Assembly: GCA_000403495.2 (NCBI GenBank)
Contig: KE159817.1
Location: 306,048-370,047 of the forward strand
Direction of reading: 5' to 3'
DNA from: Lachnospiraceae bacterium 10-1
Lineage (GTDB): Bacteria > Bacillota > Clostridia > Lachnospirales > Lachnospiraceae
Length of the DNA stretch: 64,000 bases
Part shown: one piece after another, positions 1-9,549 of the stretch
How the letters are laid out: each line of letters begins with the position of its first letter
How positions within the stretch are numbered: position 1 is the first letter of the stretch
The notes under the pieces: model-generated
What the model saw: the letters and a program-made list of their open reading frames with translations, nothing else
The model's database searches: none
What the model was told of the DNA's origin: nothing
Made by a program: the position numbers and the translations under genes

Positions 1-407
1 GCGGAGAAGCTTTGCCGCAGATCCATTCTCATATCAAGGGGCGTATCAAACCGATAAGAAAAACCTCTTTCTTTTGTATCCAACTGATAGGAAGATACCC
101 CAAGATCCAACATCATTCCGTCAATTTGAGTAATTCCTATTGCAGATAACACCGATCTGGTATTTCGATAATTGCTCCTTATAATTGTAACTTTATCCTC
201 AAATTCCTTTAGATGCTCTCCTGCAGCTTTTATAGCAGCTTCATCCTGATCAATTCCAATCAGCCTGCCTCCGGTTTCCAATCTTTTGACAATTTCACCG
301 GAATGACCGCCACCGCCCAAAGTTCCATCAACATAAATTCCCTGAGGCTTTATTTTTAATCCTTCAATTGTCTCTTCAAGCAAAACAGATGTGTGAGAAA
401 ATGCCAT
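1..407 (-). CDS. rsmH: 16S rRNA m4C1402 methyltransferase RsmH (partial)
   Basis: This is the N-terminal part (about 135 residues) of RsmH, which methylates N4 of C1402 in 16S rRNA using SAM. The protein begins [12 protein letters not shown] and carries the SAM-binding loop [13 protein letters not shown] near residue 30, followed by GIDQDEAAI. Further in, [13 protein letters not shown] and [16 protein letters not shown] are family hallmarks. The ATG at 405-407 is preceded by AAGGAG at a suitable distance. The gene runs off the left edge of the window, so its C-terminus is not visible. It follows mraZ by 51 bp in the usual dcw order mraZ-rsmH. Confidence 0.95.
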   Translation of the reverse strand, partial: MAFSHTSVLLEETIEGLKIKPQGIYVDGTLGGGGHSGEIVKRLETGGRLIGIDQDEAAIKAAGEHLKEFEDKVTIIRSNYRNTRSVLSAIGITQIDGMMLDLGVSSYQLDTKERGFSYRFDTPLDMRMDLRQSFS

Positions 408-458
408 TCCTGCTCCTTATCAAATATCACAGTTTCATTTGCAGATGAACTGTCACTG

Positions 459-890
459 TCAAATCCCAATTCCCAGTTCAATCATATGCCTTGAAATCTC
501 TTCCATATCCTGATAGGTAACAGTGCCTTCCCATCTATCCCTGCTCCAGATTTCAACTCTGCTGCCCACACCCACTAAAACTGCATCCTTTGTAATTCCT
601 GCAAACTCACGAAGGACTGCCGGCAAAAGAATTCTGCCCTGCTTGTCCACCTCTACGCTAGCGGCACCTGCCAGGAAAAAACGTGTGAACTGCCTTGCTT
701 CCTTATCTATCATTGGTAAAGAACGTAATTTTTCTTCAAAAGCCTGCCACTCAGGATCGTCGAACACAAACAGACAGCCATCCATCCCTTTTGTCACCAC
801 AAATTCATCGCCTAACACTTCACGAAATTTGGAAGGAATGATCAGTCTGCCCTTGGCATCTATTGTATGGTTATACTCACCCATAAACAT
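459..890 (-). CDS. mraZ: Transcriptional regulator MraZ
   Basis: MraZ is a DNA-binding protein that autoregulates the division and cell-wall (dcw) cluster. The 143-residue length is typical. It has two SpoVT/AbrB-like swapped-hairpin domains: the first starts MFMGEYNHTIDAKGRLIIP, and the second has VEVDKQGRILLP near residue 80, each with the family D-x-K/Q-GR pattern. It lies directly upstream of rsmH. The upstream region (971-1020) holds five GTG-containing decamers matching MraZ boxes, which supports autoregulation. Confidence 0.95.
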   Translation of the reverse strand: MFMGEYNHTIDAKGRLIIPSKFREVLGDEFVVTKGMDGCLFVFDDPEWQAFEEKLRSLPMIDKEARQFTRFFLAGAASVEVDKQGRILLPAVLREFAGITKDAVLVGVGSRVEIWSRDRWEGTVTYQDMEEISRHMIELGIGI

Positions 891-970
891 ATGCTCTCAC
901 CCGCTTCCGATCCTGCCTTTGTCAAAAAGTGCAACGAAAGTCTGCCACAGAAAGTCTCAGATAATAAAAA

Positions 971-1020
971 CCACTTTCACCCACTTATATATCACTTTCT
1001 ACCACTTTCCACCACTTTGT
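971..1020 (-). promoter_or_regulatory. MraZ-box array upstream of mraZ
   Basis: On the minus strand five AAAGTGG-like units follow each other with spacings of 10, 10, 11 and 10 bp (AAAGTGGTGG, AAAGTGGTAG, AAAGTGATAT, ATAAGTGGGTG, AAAGTGG). This agrees with the known MraZ operator, tandem repeats of about 10 bp with a GTG core. A TATTAT hexamer lies just downstream (about 962-967) and may be the -10 element, so bound MraZ would sit over the promoter. The repeats are seen directly; the function is inferred from the family. Confidence 0.85.
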
Positions 1021-1055
1021 ATCCATTCTACTCTAAAACCAGGGTGAGCGCAAGC

Positions 1056-1083
1056 AAAAAAAAACCCTGCAGTTTCCTGCAAG
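1056..1083 (-). terminator. Rho-independent terminator after lgt
   Basis: Read on the minus strand, CTTGCAG and CTGCAGG form a 7-bp stem (one G-T pair) around a GAAA tetraloop, followed by nine T residues. It lies about 90 bp after the lgt stop and before the MraZ boxes, so it ends the long housekeeping run and separates it from the dcw cluster. Confidence 0.85.
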
Positions 1084-1174
1084 GCGCATAAATACTATGT
1101 TTTCCTATAAATTCCCTATATCTGGTATTCTAATATTGCTATTTCACCATATATTGTTACAGAGGAAAAAAGTA

Positions 1175-2050
1175 CTATATAGATTTTTTTTCATATTTTT
1201 TTCCAGACATCCTAAATCTAACTACAATATCACAGATAACAGCTCCTACAAACAATATAACCGCAAGCACCTGTGATACCGGAAGCTGTGTTCCCGGAAT
1301 AAAAAGCTGATCTGTTCTGATTCCTTCAATCCATGCTCTTCCAAGGCCGTAACCGCCTAAATACAATAAAGCAATCTCACCTTCAAACTTTTTATGTTTC
1401 CAATAAATCAATGCAAACACCAAAAGGCATAAATTCCACAGACTTTCATAAAGAAAGGTAGGATGAACCTGTATATAGTTCACACCTTCTGTAATATGCG
1501 ACGCAATGGACTCTGATATATCCGCCGCACGCACAGCCTCAATTGGAAGCCTCATAGCTAAAAAACTATCCGTATATTCTCCAAATACTTCTCTGTTTGT
1601 AAAGTTTCCCCACCTTCCAATAACTTGTCCGAGAATCAAACCAATCACGCCAGTATCCGCCATTTGAAGTGCATTCTGCTTTTTTACCTTAGAATAGACA
1701 AACAATGTAGCAAATGCTGCAATCACACCCCCGTAAATAGCAAGCCCTCCCTGCCGTAGATTAAAGATACTAAGCAGATTATCCTTATACATATCCCATT
1801 CAAAGATCACATAATAAAGCCTTGCACCAATAATGGAGAAAATAACGGCATAAATTGCAAAATCCCAATACAAATCCGGATCCTGCCCTGTCCTTTTCGC
1901 CTGCCATGCAGCAATTAAAATCCCGGCAAGTACTCCCATTCCTATGATTACTCCATATAATGCAATTTCAAAACCAAATACGGTAAAACTTTTTGGCACA
2001 TTTTCCAAATAAATTCCCATATTGGGAAAAGAAATATCCATCAAATCCAT
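1175..2050 (-). CDS. lgt: Prolipoprotein diacylglyceryl transferase Lgt
   Basis: Lgt transfers diacylglycerol from phosphatidylglycerol to the lipobox cysteine of prolipoproteins in the cytoplasmic membrane. The 291-residue polytopic protein has about seven hydrophobic segments. It shows the family blocks GARLYYV (about 75-81), GGLAIYGG (101-108) and the Lgt signature GRWGNFTNREVFG (about 145-157). HPTFLYESLWN and GRAWIEGIRTDQL are also typical of the C-terminal half. ATG at 2048-2050 has GGGAG upstream. It is the last gene of the run before a terminator. Lipoproteins elsewhere in the window (DUF3048 protein, TlpA) would be its substrates. Confidence 0.96.
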   Translation of the reverse strand: MDLMDISFPNMGIYLENVPKSFTVFGFEIALYGVIIGMGVLAGILIAAWQAKRTGQDPDLYWDFAIYAVIFSIIGARLYYVIFEWDMYKDNLLSIFNLRQGGLAIYGGVIAAFATLFVYSKVKKQNALQMADTGVIGLILGQVIGRWGNFTNREVFGEYTDSFLAMRLPIEAVRAADISESIASHITEGVNYIQVHPTFLYESLWNLCLLVFALIYWKHKKFEGEIALLYLGGYGLGRAWIEGIRTDQLFIPGTQLPVSQVLAVILFVGAVICDIVVRFRMSGKKYEKKSI

Positions 2051-2120
2051 TCAGTCTCCCTGCCTTTCTGTCCATGCAAAGTCCGGTATCTGTTTTTCAT
2101 ATCGTTTTATTCGTTACATC

Positions 2121-3218
2121 TTATACATTAAAACGGAACAGGATCACATCTCCGTCTTTCACCACATATTCTTTGCCTTCCATACCGACCAGCCCTTTTT
2201 CCCTTGCCGCTGCCAAAGAACCCTGCTCTAACAAGTCCTTATAATTAACCACTTCAGCCTTGATAAAGCCTCTTTCAAAATCGGTATGTATCTTTCCTGC
2301 TGCCTGAGGCGCCTTTGTCCCAACCTTAATTGTCCATGCCCTGGTTTCATCCTCACCCGCTGTTAAAAAGCTGTGAAGTCCCAGCAACCGATAACTGGCT
2401 TTGATCAGTTTTTCAAGTCCTGATTCCTCCAGGCCCAAATCCTCAAGGAACATCGCCTTTTCTTCTTCATCCAGTTCGGAAATTTCCTGCTCGATCTGAG
2501 CACAGATCACGAATACCTCACTGCAAGTCTCTGCTGCAAAATCTCTTACCTTTTTTACCCCCTCATTGTCTGCTCCATCATTTGCCAAATCCTCTTCTCC
2601 CACATTTGCCGCAAAAATAACCGGCTTATAGGTGAGAAGGTTATAAGAATTAAGAAGTGCAAGTTCATCCTCGTCCTCTGTTTTAAAGCTTCTTGCAAGA
2701 CTGCCTTCCTCTAAATGCGCCTTAAGCGCCTCCAAAAGTGCAGCTTCCTTTGCAAGGGACTTGTCCATTCTTGCCGCCTTACCTGTCTTGGCAATTCTTC
2801 TCTCCAAAATTTCAATATCAGAAAAAATAAGCTCTAAATTAATAGTTTCAATGTCCCGCAGGGGATTTATGGTTCCATCCACATGCACCACGTTGCCATC
2901 CTCAAAGCAGCGTACCACATGCACTATCGCATCCACTTCCCTGATATTGCTTAAGAATTGGTTTCCAAGACCTTCTCCTTTAGAAGCGCCTTTTACCAGT
3001 CCCGCAATATCCACAAACTCAATCACTGCCGGGGTAACCTTTTTAGAATGATACATATCCCCTAAAAGCTTTAATCTCTCATCAGGAACTGCTACCACAC
3101 CCACATTGGGATCTATGGTGCAAAAGGGATAATTGGCAGATTCCGCACCTGCCTTTGTCAGTGAATTAAATAAAGTGCTTTTTCCCACGTTGGGAAGACC
3201 TATTATGCCTAGTTTCAT
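2121..3218 (-). CDS. ychF: Redox-regulated ATPase YchF (Obg family)
   Basis: YchF is a ribosome-associated P-loop NTPase of the Obg family that prefers ATP over GTP. Length (365 residues) is standard. Walker A is GLPNVGKST at residues 7-15, and the Obg-type switch region [20 protein letters not shown] follows near residue 69. The usual GTPase NKxD is replaced by FAANVGEED, consistent with ATP preference in this family. A TGS domain occupies the last roughly 85 residues. AGGAGG precedes the ATG. It lies 70 bp upstream of lgt and 22 bp downstream of rsgA. Confidence 0.96.
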   Translation of the reverse strand: MKLGIIGLPNVGKSTLFNSLTKAGAESANYPFCTIDPNVGVVAVPDERLKLLGDMYHSKKVTPAVIEFVDIAGLVKGASKGEGLGNQFLSNIREVDAIVHVVRCFEDGNVVHVDGTINPLRDIETINLELIFSDIEILERRIAKTGKAARMDKSLAKEAALLEALKAHLEEGSLARSFKTEDEDELALLNSYNLLTYKPVIFAANVGEEDLANDGADNEGVKKVRDFAAETCSEVFVICAQIEQEISELDEEEKAMFLEDLGLEESGLEKLIKASYRLLGLHSFLTAGEDETRAWTIKVGTKAPQAAGKIHTDFERGFIKAEVVNYKDLLEQGSLAAAREKGLVGMEGKEYVVKDGDVILFRFNV

Positions 3219-3240
3219 TTCTATCTATCTCCTCCTAATA

Positions 3241-4116
3241 TTAATACCTCTTTTTATTTTTCAGCTCCTCATACAATGCCACATAATTTTCATACCGCAC
3301 CTTGCTGATCTTACCTGCTGCAAGGGCATCTTTTACACCGCACACCGGCTCACTTATGTGGGCGCATCCGCCAAACCGGCAGTTTTCTTCAAACTCTGTA
3401 AATTCAGGATAGCATTCCCTTAACTCTTCCTTTTCCATATCATTAAGGCTTAAAGAAGTAAATCCCGGTGTATCCATAATAAATGTATCCTCCGATAAAG
3501 CAAATAGCTGGGCATGTCTGGTGGTATGCCTGCCCCGTTCAATCTTTCGGCTGATTTCTCCGGTTTCCATATTGGCTTCCGGATACAGGGCATTGATAAT
3601 GGTTGACTTTCCAACACCGCTGGGGCCTGCCACTACAGTAGTTTTTCCACGCAGGTGTTTTTCTAACTGATCAATTCCCTGCTTTTTTTCCCCACTTACA
3701 AAAAGCACCTGATAACCACATCTGTCATAACCGCTGCTAAGTTCCTGCAATTCCATATCGGAAGCAATATCTTTTTTATTAAAGCAAATCACCACTGGAA
3801 GCCCCTGCTGTTCCATACGGATTAAAAAACGATCCAGCAAATTGTAATTAGGATCTGGTTTCACAATGGCAAAAATCACAAGCGCCTGGTCAATATTCGC
3901 TGACGCAGGCCTTACTAACGCATTACTTCTTGGAAATATCTTAATGATATTTCCAAGAAGCTGTTCTTCATCCACAAATTCAATTTCAACATTGTCTCCC
4001 ACAAGGGGCTTGATCTTATCTTTTCTAAAAATCCCCTTGGCTTTGCATTCCACTAATCCTTTTATGGTATGCACATAGTAAAAGCCTGCAATTCCCTTTA
4101 TGATCTTCCCCTGCAT
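3241..4116 (-). CDS. rsgA: Ribosome small subunit-dependent GTPase RsgA
   Basis: RsgA is a circularly permuted GTPase that assists late 30S subunit maturation. An OB-fold N-terminus (GKIIKGIAGFYYV) is followed by the permuted G motifs: G4 CFNKKDIA near 113, G1 GPSGVGKST near 165 and G3 DTPGF near 216. The C-terminal zinc site has Cys, Cys, His, Cys in CRFGGCAH and PVCG. I prefer the ATG at 4116, because AAGAGG sits 6 bases before it; an in-frame ATG at 4122 is the alternative. It follows prkC by about 20 bp, the common Firmicutes order prpC-prkC-rsgA. Confidence 0.96.
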   Translation of the reverse strand: MQGKIIKGIAGFYYVHTIKGLVECKAKGIFRKDKIKPLVGDNVEIEFVDEEQLLGNIIKIFPRSNALVRPASANIDQALVIFAIVKPDPNYNLLDRFLIRMEQQGLPVVICFNKKDIASDMELQELSSGYDRCGYQVLFVSGEKKQGIDQLEKHLRGKTTVVAGPSGVGKSTIINALYPEANMETGEISRKIERGRHTTRHAQLFALSEDTFIMDTPGFTSLSLNDMEKEELRECYPEFTEFEENCRFGGCAHISEPVCGVKDALAAGKISKVRYENYVALYEELKNKKRY

Positions 4117-4136
4117 CCTCATCCTCTTGTTATCTT

Positions 4137-6305
4137 CTATTCTGCTGCAAATTGTACGGGCCTTCTGATTTCTTTGTTTTCAGATGATGCGGGTATATCA
4201 GTCACCGTACCATCTTCATTCGTCACTGTTGTTGCTTCCGTGTTATTTACATATTGGTAAAGTATATAGCCGGTATTGCATTTGATTCCGGTAATATTCT
4301 GCTGTTGAATAGGAAATGCCGTAGTCTGGGTGCTTAAAAGCTGTGTTCCATCATCTGCCATCAATGTGACTGTCACCATAGTGCCCCCTCTGTATTTAGG
4401 ATCTTCCTCCGGCGTGGGTGCTGAAATACTGTCTGTAAATTTGTAGGTTGCCTGAACCGGCCCTAAACTAATGCTTATATCCACCATCGTTCCTGCGTCC
4501 ACATAAGAACCTACAGAATAGCTTTGATAACAAACCAGACCTGTTAATTCCGCATTTTCATTGTTCACTGTAGATACTACGCCAAGCTGCAGCCCTGCCT
4601 CAACCAGCATCGCCATTGCTTCTTCTTCCCCTCTTCCCATTAAATCAGGGACTCTGACCTTGGCATTTTCCGGTCCCAAACTAATACGGATGGTAATAGT
4701 TGTTCCGCTGGGTGCTTTAGAACCTGCCTCCGGGGACTGGGTGATAATGTTTCCTTCTTTGATATATTCGTCATGGCCTTCCGTCTTATTTACAATAAAT
4801 CCCTTCTGGCTTAATGCGGCCACACCTTCCGCTTCCGACATTCCTTTTACATCAGGCACCTCCACTCCTTCTGATCCGGCGCTGACTGTAAGAATAATAT
4901 TACTGCCCTCATCCACTGTAGTTCCTGCATCCACACTGGCTGACATAACAATGCCCTGGTCATACTGGGTACTTTCCTGATATTCAATCTCCGGCGTCAA
5001 GCCTATATTTAAAAGAGCAACCTTAACATCATCTATATTTTTTCCCACTACTTCAATCATTTCAACCTGCTCTTTTACTTCCTGTGTCTGTTCCTGATTT
5101 TGGTCATCTCCCTTTCCAAAAAGATCAAGTTCAAACAGCCCTACTGCACTGCCCACCAGGAAAAGTACGATACATCCTATTAAAATAGCGGCAATTACTG
5201 CAAGCACTGTTGTGAGGCGTTCGGCTTTCGGATTATAATCCTCCTCTTCCTCCTCATCATCCTCGTAATATTCTTCCTCGATCTCCTCTTCTTCCTCGTC
5301 CTCTTCTTCCACTACATATCTTTTTTTAGCACTTCTTTTCACATCTGCTTCTGTTCGAAGATGTATGGCTTCTTCCATACTGTCTCTATGCTTTGACTGT
5401 TTTTTAATGCGGGCCATATCCCTGTCGCTGATCATCTTGGTGGAGCCTTCCTCGTCGGAATTAACCACCTTGACAAAATCCTCATCCGGCGTCATTAAGG
5501 AACGCTTTAAATCCCCTACCAGTTCTCCCATGGACTGATATCTTCTGTCCGGACTCTTCTGACAGCACTTAAATACAATCCGCTCCACACTGATTGGAAT
5601 TTCAGAAACAAACTCCCTTGGTGAAGGCATTTCCTCCTGAATATGTTTAATTGCAATGGCTACCGTTGTCTCTCCATTAAATGGAACACGCCCTGTCAGC
5701 ATTTCAAACATGGTAACACCAAGAGAATAAATATCACTTTTTTCGTCAGAATACCCTCCTCTTGCCTGCTCTGGAGAAGTATAATGAACCGAACCCATCA
5801 CATTTGACGTAATGGTATTGCTGGTAGCGGCTTTTGCTATGCCAAAATCCGTTACCTTTACCTTGCCTTCTTTAGAAATGATTATATTTTGCGGCTTAAT
5901 ATCTCTATGAATAATATGATTGTTATGGGCTGCCTCAATTCCCATGCTCACCTGAATTGCAATGCTGACAGCCTCTTTTACGGAAAGTCTGGCCTTTTTT
6001 TCAATGTATTTTTTAAGGGTAATTCCCTCTACCAGCTCCATAACAATAAAATAGATTCCATTTTCCTCCCCAACATCATACACATTAACAATATTGGGAT
6101 GCATAAGACCTGCCGCTGCCTGGGCTTCGATCCTGAACTTGGAAACAAAATTGGCATTTTCACTGAATTCCTGCTTTAAAACCTTAACCGCCACCGGACG
6201 GTTCAGCTTGTGATCCTTTGCCTTGTACACATCAGACATACCGCCTGTGCCAATTTTTTCCAGTATTTCATATCTATCACCGATTATCATTCCTATTTTT
6301 ACCAT
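4137..6305 (-). CDS. prkC: Ser/Thr protein kinase PrkC with PASTA repeats
   Basis: This is a membrane Hanks-type kinase that senses muropeptides or lipid II through extracellular PASTA repeats and phosphorylates cytoplasmic targets. The kinase domain covers residues 1 to about 275, with GTGGMSDVY, Lys41 in AVKVL, HRDIKPQN and DFGIAKA. A highly acidic juxtamembrane stretch follows, about 30 mostly Glu/Asp residues. One membrane segment (VLAVIAAILIGCIVLFLVG) leads to three PASTA repeats (VEMIEVVGKNIDD, VEVPDVKGMSEAE, VRVPDLMGRGEEE) and a C-terminal extension of about 90 residues. AGAGG precedes the ATG. The cognate phosphatase gene lies immediately upstream. Confidence 0.96.
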   Translation of the reverse strand: MVKIGMIIGDRYEILEKIGTGGMSDVYKAKDHKLNRPVAVKVLKQEFSENANFVSKFRIEAQAAAGLMHPNIVNVYDVGEENGIYFIVMELVEGITLKKYIEKKARLSVKEAVSIAIQVSMGIEAAHNNHIIHRDIKPQNIIISKEGKVKVTDFGIAKAATSNTITSNVMGSVHYTSPEQARGGYSDEKSDIYSLGVTMFEMLTGRVPFNGETTVAIAIKHIQEEMPSPREFVSEIPISVERIVFKCCQKSPDRRYQSMGELVGDLKRSLMTPDEDFVKVVNSDEEGSTKMISDRDMARIKKQSKHRDSMEEAIHLRTEADVKRSAKKRYVVEEEDEEEEEIEEEYYEDDEEEEEDYNPKAERLTTVLAVIAAILIGCIVLFLVGSAVGLFELDLFGKGDDQNQEQTQEVKEQVEMIEVVGKNIDDVKVALLNIGLTPEIEYQESTQYDQGIVMSASVDAGTTVDEGSNIILTVSAGSEGVEVPDVKGMSEAEGVAALSQKGFIVNKTEGHDEYIKEGNIITQSPEAGSKAPSGTTITIRISLGPENAKVRVPDLMGRGEEEAMAMLVEAGLQLGVVSTVNNENAELTGLVCYQSYSVGSYVDAGTMVDISISLGPVQATYKFTDSISAPTPEEDPKYRGGTMVTVTLMADDGTQLLSTQTTAFPIQQQNITGIKCNTGYILYQYVNNTEATTVTNEDGTVTDIPASSENKEIRRPVQFAAE

Positions 6306-6323
6306 TCTTTACCTCTTACATCA

Positions 6324-7058
6324 TCATTCTTTGGCGAATACATCAATCAATATTACTGCAATGTTATCTTTTCCGCCATTATTATTGGCTGCTTCCACAA
6401 GCTTTTTCGCCCTCTCTTCAATTGAAACCTGCTCTTTTAAAATTTCACCGATCTCTTCATCTTCAAGCATATTAGTAAGTCCATCCGAGCACATTAAAAC
6501 AATGTCCCCAGGCCTTAACTCCTCATGAAAAAAGTCAATTTCCACCGTATCCATCCCGCCAATTGCTCTGGTAATAATATTTTTATCCGGATGATTTCTT
6601 GCCGCCTTGCGGTCAATTCCCCCCATCCGTATCATTTCTTCCACCAGAGAATGATCCCGGGTAATCTGCCTGATTTCCTTATTGATGATATATAGTCTGC
6701 TGTCCCCCACATTGGCAACCTGCAAATAATGTCCCAGACAGGTTGCTGCCACAACAGTGGTTCCCATGCCATAGAGCGTTTCATCCTCCTTGGCCTTTCT
6801 CCTGATCTGGTCATTAGCCACCCGGATTGCCTTGCTTAGGATTCTCACAGGATTCTTTTCAAAGCATCCCCTGATTTCCCGGACAATTGTCTCTACTGTA
6901 CATTTGGAAGCATAATCCCCCGCATTATGACCTCCCATGCCATCAGCCACAATAAACACATTAGGAAGATTTCCTACAGGCTCCTCCGATACATATACGA
7001 AATCCTGATTCAGTTTTCTCTTTTTCCCTATATCCGTCACAGAAAAGGATCGTAACAC
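6324..7058 (-). CDS. prpC: PP2C-family Ser/Thr phosphatase (Stp/PrpC)
   Basis: This metal-dependent PP2C phosphatase is expected to dephosphorylate the targets of the adjacent PASTA kinase. Metal-binding motifs are visible: NQDFVYV near the N-terminus, ADGMGGHNAGDYAS near residue 40, CSDGLTNML and GGKDNIAVILI towards the end. The 244-residue length is usual. It starts at GTG (7056-7058) with AGGAGG six bases upstream, just after the rlmN stop. It is separated from prkC by 18 bp, so the pair is probably cotranscribed. Confidence 0.95.
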   Translation of the reverse strand: MLRSFSVTDIGKKRKLNQDFVYVSEEPVGNLPNVFIVADGMGGHNAGDYASKCTVETIVREIRGCFEKNPVRILSKAIRVANDQIRRKAKEDETLYGMGTTVVAATCLGHYLQVANVGDSRLYIINKEIRQITRDHSLVEEMIRMGGIDRKAARNHPDKNIITRAIGGMDTVEIDFFHEELRPGDIVLMCSDGLTNMLEDEEIGEILKEQVSIEERAKKLVEAANNNGGKDNIAVILIDVFAKE

Positions 7059-7068
7059 GTTTTACCTC

Positions 7069-8100
7069 CTATTGCAGCGCCTTTTGTCTTCTTCGCAATT
7101 GTCCGCATGCGCCGTCAATATCTCTTCCCATTTCCCTTCTAATAGTAACATTTATTCCATTTTTTTCAAGTTTATTTTTAAATGACGCAATTTCTGCTCC
7201 CTTTGACTGCACAAAATCCCTCTCTTTTATCGGATTCACAGGAATCAAATTCACATGGCAGTTTAAGTCTTTTGTAAGCTCAGCCAGCCTTTCGGCATCT
7301 TCCGGCCTGTCATTAACACCACCCACCAAAGAATATTCAAAAGTAATGCGTCTTTTTGTTTTTTCAAAATAATATCTGCATGCCTCCATTAACTCTGCAA
7401 TAGAATATTTATTAGCTACAGGCATCAGTTCTTTTCTCTTTTCGTCAGAAGAAGCGTGAAGCGACAACGCCAGTGTAATTTGAAGCTGTTCATCAGCCAG
7501 TTTCAACATTTGAGGCACCAGACCGCAAGTAGAAACGGTAAGATTCCTCTGGCTGATATGTAAACCATTTTCGTCTGTCAAAAGCCGGATAAAGCGCAGC
7601 AGAGCGTCATAATTGTCCAAAGGCTCTCCGGTTCCCATTACTACCACATTAGAAACCCTCTCTCCGGTCAAAAGAGTAACTGCATAGATCTGATCCAGCA
7701 TTTCCGAGGGCGTCAGGGAACGTTCCAGACCACCGATGGCAGATGCACAAAAGGCGCATCCCATGCGGCACCCAACCTGCGAGGAAATACATACACTATT
7801 TCCATGCTTATATTTCATCCATACACTTTCTACCAGAGAACCATCCTTTAACTCAAACAAATACTTTCTGGTTCCATCTATGGCGGATTCCTGCATTTTT
7901 ACTTCTTTAATAGAAGTATATTCATACTCCCTTGTACACTTTTCTCTGAGAGAAAAAGGAAGATTCGTCATTTCATCAAAACTGCGGGCAAGCTTTTGGT
8001 GCATCCACTGATATAGCTGTTTTGCCCGAAAAGGCTTTTCCCCCAGCTTTTCTATTTCACTTTTCAGTTCTTCTAAAGTAAATGATTTAATATCCTGCAT
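7069..8100 (-). CDS. rlmN: Dual-specificity 23S rRNA/tRNA m2A methyltransferase RlmN
   Basis: RlmN is a radical SAM enzyme that methylates C2 of A2503 in 23S rRNA and A37 of some tRNAs. The cluster-binding CxxxCxxC is CRMGCAFC (Cys111, 115, 118). VVMGTGEPLDNYD and the C-terminal GACGQLRRR (Cys332, the methyl-carrying cysteine) are also present. Its 343 residues match the family. The stop lies 10 bp before the prpC start. Confidence 0.97.
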   Translation of the reverse strand: MQDIKSFTLEELKSEIEKLGEKPFRAKQLYQWMHQKLARSFDEMTNLPFSLREKCTREYEYTSIKEVKMQESAIDGTRKYLFELKDGSLVESVWMKYKHGNSVCISSQVGCRMGCAFCASAIGGLERSLTPSEMLDQIYAVTLLTGERVSNVVVMGTGEPLDNYDALLRFIRLLTDENGLHISQRNLTVSTCGLVPQMLKLADEQLQITLALSLHASSDEKRKELMPVANKYSIAELMEACRYYFEKTKRRITFEYSLVGGVNDRPEDAERLAELTKDLNCHVNLIPVNPIKERDFVQSKGAEIASFKNKLEKNGINVTIRREMGRDIDGACGQLRRRQKALQ

Positions 8101-8115
8101 TGAAAACTTTTCCTT

Positions 8116-9534
8116 TTATCTCAAACGTCTTAGCTTTGCCAGAAAAAAACCATCAGTTTCATGTATCCCCGGAAGAAGCTGCAGCATTCCCTTTTCTCCT
8201 TCTTTTTTCAGTTGATCCGGCAAATAAGAAGACAGACTTTCCGGTTCAAAGGGATAATTTTGTGTAAACCACTCTGTCATTTCCTGATTTTCCCCCGGAT
8301 TTATAGTACATGTACTATAGATTAGCACGCCTTCCGGCTTTACATACTGCCAAATTACATTAAGTATCTTCTTTTGAAGTTCCTGAAGTTCCTTAAGTCC
8401 CTCTTTTGTTATCCTGTATTTAATATCTCTTTTCTTTCCTATAATGCCAAGTCCCGAACAGGGCAGATCTGCCAGAACAACATCTGCCTTTCCCCTCAGT
8501 TCTTCATCAAAAACCAATGCATCGTGTACAGATGCGTCTATATTTTTACATCCCATTCTTTCTATATTATCTCTGATCAGAGACACCTTATACTCTGTCA
8601 AATCCCTTGAAATCACTTTTCCTTTTCCCCACAGCTTTTCAGCAAGATGCAGGGATTTTCCCCCCGGCGCAGCACACACATCTATCGCAAGAATTGAAAT
8701 ATCATCTGTTATTTTTATATTCGCAGCATCCATTCCTGTCTGTTCCGCATCCTTTTTCTTCCTGTTTTCCCCGACTCCACAGGCTTCTGTGACCAGCATA
8801 CTGCTCACATCCTGAACCATAAAATATCCTTCTTCATATCCTGGCAGATTTTTAATGCCATCTATATTGGTAATTTGAAGAGCATAAGGAAGATATGGAT
8901 GTGGATTGATAATAACGCCCGTTTTTTTAAGTTGAGAAATCCATTCCTCTTTCTGTTTGCCGCTTAATCCTTCTTTTATCCGCACTGATACAGGATGTTC
9001 TTTTAAAAGTCCCTCCAGAATACAGGAAGCAGTTTCTTCACCATATGCATCCATCCACATTTTTACCAGCCATTCCGGCATGGAATACCATACGGACAAA
9101 AATCTGCATTTTTCCTTTTCCTGATCGGGATAAATAATCAATTCCTTATTTCTTGCAATACTGCGGAGCACACCATTCACAAACCCTGACAGTCCTTTAA
9201 ATCCTCTTTTTCCTGCCAGCTTCACCGCCTCATTGCAAACCGCACTGTCAGGAATGCTGTCCATAAAAAGTATCTGGTAAGTGCTCATTCTAAGCAGATT
9301 TCTAATCAAAGGCTTCATCTTATCAACAGGCGTCTTAGAAAACTGATTCAGAATATAATCTATCTGAATCAGCCTCTCTAACGTTCCTTCTGTCACTCTT
9401 TTGATGAAAGCTTTCTCTCTGCTTTCCATATAATTATATTTATCTAAAACATCTCTGATCACCAAATGGCTGTAGTTTTCTTTTTCCAGAATTTCTATCA
9501 GCATATCCAGTATCAGTTCTCTCTTATTTTCCAC
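8116..9534 (-). CDS. rsmB: 16S rRNA m5C967 methyltransferase RsmB
   Basis: RsmB (Sun/Fmu) methylates C5 of C967 in 16S rRNA. An N-terminal NusB-like RNA-binding domain (LEKENYSHLVIRDVLDKY; IPDSAVCNEAVKLAGKRG) is followed by a Rossmann methyltransferase domain. That domain has the SAM motif DVCAAPGGKSLHLAEKL and the two catalytic cysteine motifs ADLPCSGLG and YSTCTINPGENQ. A lysine- and aspartate-rich insert of about 25 residues (GENRKKKDAEQTG and following) precedes the SAM motif and looks lineage-specific. The start is GTG at 9532-9534 with GGAAAG upstream. Confidence 0.95.
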   Translation of the reverse strand: MENKRELILDMLIEILEKENYSHLVIRDVLDKYNYMESREKAFIKRVTEGTLERLIQIDYILNQFSKTPVDKMKPLIRNLLRMSTYQILFMDSIPDSAVCNEAVKLAGKRGFKGLSGFVNGVLRSIARNKELIIYPDQEKEKCRFLSVWYSMPEWLVKMWMDAYGEETASCILEGLLKEHPVSVRIKEGLSGKQKEEWISQLKKTGVIINPHPYLPYALQITNIDGIKNLPGYEEGYFMVQDVSSMLVTEACGVGENRKKKDAEQTGMDAANIKITDDISILAIDVCAAPGGKSLHLAEKLWGKGKVISRDLTEYKVSLIRDNIERMGCKNIDASVHDALVFDEELRGKADVVLADLPCSGLGIIGKKRDIKYRITKEGLKELQELQKKILNVIWQYVKPEGVLIYSTCTINPGENQEMTEWFTQNYPFEPESLSSYLPDQLKKEGEKGMLQLLPGIHETDGFFLAKLRRLR

Positions 9535-9549
9535 GTTTACTTTCCTTTG

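Noticed and set aside
523-1047. Plus-strand frame of 174 codons across mraZ and its operator
   Set aside because: It is antisense to mraZ and runs through the MraZ boxes; composition is not protein-like.
4561-4980. Plus-strand open frame of 139 codons opposite prkC
   Set aside because: It is antisense to the PASTA repeat region, has a Ser/Pro-rich composition typical of shadow frames, and lacks a ribosome binding site.
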